Origin: Deltaproteobacteria bacterium
GTDB taxonomy: Bacteria; Desulfobacterota; Desulfuromonadia; Desulfuromonadales; Geopsychrobacteraceae
NCBI GenBank assembly: GCA_024279255.1
Contig: JAJRRT010000044.1
Location: forward strand, 1-36,504
Length of the DNA stretch: 36,504 nt
Reading direction: 5' to 3'
Each line of letters starts with the position of its first letter. Positions within the stretch are counted from its first letter, which is position 1. A model generated the notes under the pieces. It worked only from the letters and a program-made list of their open reading frames with translations, made no database searches and was not told where the DNA came from. Below are positions 33,553 through 36,504 of the stretch, in pieces. The translations under genes and the position numbers were made by a program.

Positions 33553-33582
33553 AGAGTAGCAGAGGGTGGTAAATACTGTCAA
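33553..33582 (-). promoter_or_regulatory. Possible promoter for the CooT-like/thiamine genes
   Basis: On the minus strand a perfect TTGACA (33582-33577), an 18-base spacer and TACTCT (33558-33553) precede the CooT-like ATG by about 36 bases. The -10 is weak. Confidence 0.4.
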
Positions 33583-33601
33583 TTGGAATCCCTGAGCCGC
33601 T

Positions 33602-33638
33602 GCTGCCGTTCTGGAACCTTTACAGTCAGGTTGGCAGC
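33602..33638. repeat. Bulged hairpin in the alr / CooT-like divergent region
   Basis: GCTGCC (33602-33607) and AACC (33615-33618) pair with the continuous GGTTGGCAGC (33629-33638), leaving a 7-base bulge and a 10-base loop. It lies between the divergent starts. No known element is recognised. Confidence 0.4.
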
Positions 33639-33703
33639 ACTTGAGGATGCATAGAAGATTTGCTGTTGGAATCTAGTTTCACAATACGAAGGATGCAGGC
33701 TGA

Positions 33704-34843
33704 ATGAATGCCCCCTCAAGACCGACCCTAATAGAAATTGATCTAGCGGCTCTGAGTCATGATCTGCAGCAGATCAGAGTTTTTTGCGACTCGGGGCAAG
33801 GAGTGCTCGCGGTCGTAAAAGCCGATGCCTACGGTCATGGCGCGGTTGAGATCAGTCGAGCGCTCGAGCGCGAAGGTGTCGAGCAGTTTGCCGTCGCAAC
33901 CCTCGAGGAGGGGCAAGAGCTGCGTGCCGCCGGGGTCAAGCGGCCGGTTCTGGTCTTGGGCGGATGTTATCCGGGCCAGGAGACTGAATTCATCCGTCAG
34001 GAACTTACCCCTGTGGTCTTCTGTCTCGAAGACTTGCAACGTCTGGAGCTCTATGCGGTTGAGCACGGCATCAGGCTTGGCGTGCATGTCAAATGTGATA
34101 CCGGGATGGGCCGGGTCGGTTTCCTGTCGCCGGAGATTCCAGCGCTCATCGATTCTCTGAAATCTGCACGGGGGATCGAACTGCTCGGCCTGATGTCGCA
34201 TCTGGCCTGTGCGGATGAGCTGGGTTCTGTCGCCACCGAAGTGCAGATTCGGAACTTTCGTGGTCTGCTTGGGGAGATGAAGGCTGCCGGTATTTCACCC
34301 GGGGAGATTCATCTGAGTAACAGCGCCGGATTATCGGCCTGGGACCTGCCCGAATCAACCCTGGTCCGGCCCGGAATCATGCTTTATGGAGGTTACCCGT
34401 CTGATGAATTCAGCTCTCGACTCGATCTGCGTCAGGTGATGACCTTCTCGACCCGTATCGTACAGCTACGCAACATCGAGCCCGGCTGCGGGATCTCCTA
34501 TGGACATACCTTTGTCACTCGCCGCGCGTCCCGTTTGGCCACCCTGCCGGTCGGTTATGCCGATGGCTATAGTCGCCTGCTCTCCAATGCCGGTGAAGTG
34601 TTGATTCGGGGCAAGCGTGTTCCGGTGGTTGGCCGGGTGTGCATGGATTGGATTCTGGCCGATGTGACCGATGTCGAGGATGTTGCGGTCGGTGACCGGG
34701 TTGTGTTGCTCGGTAGCGATGGCGCAGAAGAGATCCGCGCGGAAGAATGGGCTGCCAAGGTTGGCAGTGTTAATTACGAAGTGTTTTGCGGGATCAGCCG
34801 GCGCGTGCCACGCGTCCTGATTGCTCGACCCGCAGATGTGTGA
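33704..34843 (+). CDS. alr: Alanine racemase
   Basis: PLP enzyme providing D-alanine for peptidoglycan. The 379 residues start with the PLP lysine segment AVVKADAYGHG (K39), followed by FAVATLEEG, VHVKCDTGMGRVGF, GLMSHLACADE, HLSNSAGL, VRPGIMLYGG and the catalytic tyrosine in GCGISYGHTF, then VGYADGYSR, VCMDWI and NYEVFCGIS-RRVPR at the end. The ATG has AAGGA 10 bases upstream. It is divergent from the CooT-like gene and 198 bases before purH. Confidence 0.95.
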   Translation: MNAPSRPTLIEIDLAALSHDLQQIRVFCDSGQGVLAVVKADAYGHGAVEISRALEREGVEQFAVATLEEGQELRAAGVKRPVLVLGGCYPGQETEFIRQELTPVVFCLEDLQRLELYAVEHGIRLGVHVKCDTGMGRVGFLSPEIPALIDSLKSARGIELLGLMSHLACADELGSVATEVQIRNFRGLLGEMKAAGISPGEIHLSNSAGLSAWDLPESTLVRPGIMLYGGYPSDEFSSRLDLRQVMTFSTRIVQLRNIEPGCGISYGHTFVTRRASRLATLPVGYADGYSRLLSNAGEVLIRGKRVPVVGRVCMDWILADVTDVEDVAVGDRVVLLGSDGAEEIRAEEWAAKVGSVNYEVFCGISRRVPRVLIARPADV

Positions 34844-34948
34844 GAGGCGCGGCTGAAAGGGGTTGCCCGCAACAGCGCTTTATGCTAGAAGAAGAGCCTT
34901 CTTCTGGCGGTTTTGACTGGTCAGGATTCTCCTAAATAATTTAAGTGG

Positions 34949-34988
34949 ATGGGCAGCTGCTGTGGCTGTCCATTCTTGTTTCGTTTTT
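34949..34988 (+). terminator. Possible terminator between alr and purH
   Basis: ATGG-G-CAGC (34949-34957) pairs with GCTG-T-CCAT (34965-34973) with one mismatch and a 7-base loop, followed by a T-rich stretch ending in TTTTTT. An earlier AAGAAG/CTTCTT hairpin is also present. Confidence 0.5.
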
Positions 34989-35041
34989 TCAGGTTCTGCG
35001 GATTGGCAATGCCGTCCGCTGTTGAAAGGATTACTGTTTCT

Positions 35042-36504
35042 ATGGCGACGATCAAACGTGCCCTGGTGTCGGTCTCGGATAAGGCTGGTATTGTCGAGCT
35101 GGTTCGAGAACTCTGTGGTTTTGGGGTTGAAATTCTCTCAACGGGTGGAACGGCAAAATTGATCCGTGAAGCAGGACTCCCGGTGATGGACGTTTCTGAT
35201 TACACCGGTTTCCCGGAAATGCTCGATGGCCGGGTCAAGACTCTGCACCCCAAGGTTCACGGTGGTCTGCTCGGTCTGCGTGACAATCCTCAGCATGTGG
35301 CGACTATGGCGGAGCATGGTATCGAGAACATCGATATGGTAGTTGTCAATCTCTATCCCTTTGAAGCGACCGTCGCCAAGCCGGACTGCTCCCTTGAGGA
35401 TGCCATCGAGAATATCGATATCGGCGGTCCAACCATGCTGCGCAGCGCGGCCAAGAATAATCGTTCGGTAACGGTTCTGGTCGATCCTTCCGACTACGCG
35501 CCGGTTCTGGAAGAGATGAAGCAGTCGGGTGGGGCGGTTGCGCCAGAGACCAACTTCGGGCTGGCGGTTAAGGTTTATCAGCATACCGCGGCCTATGATG
35601 GTGCGATCTCGAACTGGCTCGGTCAGAAGACCGGTGAAGAGAATGCCGAATTTCCACCGACGCTGAGCCTGCAGTTCAATAAGGCCCAGTCGATGCGTTA
35701 TGGTGAAAATCCCCATCAGCAGGCGGCTTTTTATGTTGAGAAGAATGTCACTGAGGCCTCGATTGCAACCGCTCGGCAGCTGCAAGGCAAGGAACTCTCC
35801 TACAACAACATCGGCGATACCGATGCTGCACTTGAGTGCGTGAAGCAGTTCAGTGAGGGGCCGGCCTGCGTCATCGTCAAGCACGCCAATCCCTGTGGAG
35901 TGGCCGTTGGTGAAACCCTGCTGGAGGCTTACCAGCGTGCATTTTCGACCGATCCGGAATCTTCCTTCGGCGGGATCATCGCCTTCAACCGCGAACTCGA
36001 CTGCGAAACCGCCAAGGCGATCGTCGCCAAGCAGTTCGTCGAAGTGATCATTGCCCCAGCGGTTGCCGATGGGGTGTCTGAAATTATCGCCGCCAAGAAG
36101 AATGTGCGCCTGCTCGAATGCGGTTTCTGGCCTGAGAATCCAGAGAGCCGTTATGATTTCAAGCGGGTCAACGGTGGGCTCCTGGTCCAGGGTGCCGATC
36201 TGCTTCTGAATGCCGACCTCGAAGTCGTCAGCAAGCGGGTGCCGACCGCCAAGGAACGTGAAGATCTGATGTTCGCCTGGCGCGTCTCCAAGTTCGTCAA
36301 GAGTAACGCGATTGTTTACGGCCGCGATGGCATGACCATCGGGGTCGGCGCCGGCCAGATGAGCCGGGTCAATTCGGCGCGGATTGCGGTGATCAAGGCG
36401 GAGCATGCCGGTCTCGAGGTTCAGGGTTCGGCGATGGCCTCCGACGCCTTCTTCCCGTTCCGCGATGGCATCGACAACGCGGCTGCCGCCGGGGTAACCG
36501 CAGT
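35042..36504 (+). CDS. purH: Bifunctional AICAR transformylase / IMP cyclohydrolase (3' end outside window)
   Basis: Last two steps of purine synthesis. The frame starts at ATG 35042 ([20 protein letters not shown]) with AAAGGA about 11 bases upstream and stays open for 487 codons to the window end; the full protein is usually about 515-530 residues, so only a few dozen are missing. The N-terminal MGS-like cyclohydrolase part has [24 protein letters not shown] and [15 protein letters not shown]. The transformylase part has [17 protein letters not shown], the catalytic [10 protein letters not shown] (K280, H281), [10 protein letters not shown] and KSNAIVY. A long antisense frame overlaps it and is not a gene. 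Confidence 0.96.
   Translation, partial: MATIKRALVSVSDKAGIVELVRELCGFGVEILSTGGTAKLIREAGLPVMDVSDYTGFPEMLDGRVKTLHPKVHGGLLGLRDNPQHVATMAEHGIENIDMVVVNLYPFEATVAKPDCSLEDAIENIDIGGPTMLRSAAKNNRSVTVLVDPSDYAPVLEEMKQSGGAVAPETNFGLAVKVYQHTAAYDGAISNWLGQKTGEENAEFPPTLSLQFNKAQSMRYGENPHQQAAFYVEKNVTEASIATARQLQGKELSYNNIGDTDAALECVKQFSEGPACVIVKHANPCGVAVGETLLEAYQRAFSTDPESSFGGIIAFNRELDCETAKAIVAKQFVEVIIAPAVADGVSEIIAAKKNVRLLECGFWPENPESRYDFKRVNGGLLVQGADLLLNADLEVVSKRVPTAKEREDLMFAWRVSKFVKSNAIVYGRDGMTIGVGAGQMSRVNSARIAVIKAEHAGLEVQGSAMASDAFFPFRDGIDNAAAAGVTA

Noticed and set aside
35138..36406. 422-codon open frame on the minus strand
   Set aside because: It lies wholly opposite purH, whose frame matches a known enzyme throughout. 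The antisense product has no recognisable domain and no ribosome site, and long antisense frames are expected in biased codon usage.

Overview
This window is a stretch of chromosome from an anaerobic, probably metal- or sulfur-reducing delta-proteobacterium, most likely of the Desulfuromonadia (Geobacter/Desulfuromonas/Pelobacter relatives). The evidence is a secreted hexaheme c7-type cytochrome, the short anaerobe-type ThiC, a long-form RdgC, the carboxynorspermidine route to polyamines, a class II aldolase with a long-form GAPDH, and J-domain and PilZ proteins of the kind seen in that group. This placement rests on protein recognition by eye, not on a database search. I see no rRNA, tRNA, CRISPR array, insertion sequence, phage gene or clear genomic island. 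Almost the whole window is housekeeping metabolism with short gaps, none longer than 300 bases.

Layout. 1-2.9 kb: alanine dehydrogenase and a convergent acyl-CoA ligase share a bidirectional terminator. 3-4 kb: metF (minus). 4.2-6.2 kb: a short ornithine-cyclodeaminase-type protein (TIGR00300) and arginase, together a likely arginine-to-proline route. 6.4-8.6 kb: a chemoreceptor whose periplasmic part carries a complete CZB zinc-binding signature. 8.7-10.6 kb: sfsA and tmcAL. 10.6-12.5 kb: rmuC and a small three-helix membrane protein on the minus strand, separated by a structured gap that may encode a small RNA. 12.6-15.9 kb: clpS-clpA-aat, an N-degron operon. 15.9-19.3 kb: a minus-strand run of hexaheme cytochrome, PilZ protein, J-domain protein and RdgC. 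19.5-21 kb: a THUMP-type RNA methyltransferase and rpsU. 21-23.7 kb: divergent gap (long GAPDH) and fba.

23.8-30.3 kb: a ChaN-PDZ lipoprotein (minus), then a polyamine cluster (XRE-cupin regulator, carboxynorspermidine synthase, nspC, speA) with a strong promoter and a perfect palindrome in front of the regulator and a repeat-like element inside the cluster. 30.4-33.5 kb: minus-strand thiamine genes (a CooT-like small protein, a ThiE-ThiD fusion, thiC) with a terminator hairpin directly before the thiC ribosome binding site. 33.7 kb to the end: alanine racemase and purH, the latter cut by the window edge.

The genes connect in three ways. Arginine has two sinks, arginase plus cyclodeaminase towards proline, and SpeA plus carboxynorspermidine synthase and NspC towards spermidine-type polyamines. 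Alanine has a dehydrogenase and a racemase at opposite ends of the window. ClpS, ClpA and Aat form one degradation pathway. The best candidates for something new are the periplasmic CZB chemoreceptor, the leader terminators that hold or abut the ribosome binding sites of sfsA and thiC, the J-domain/MshEN-like fusion, and the inverted-repeat element between the two polyamine genes.
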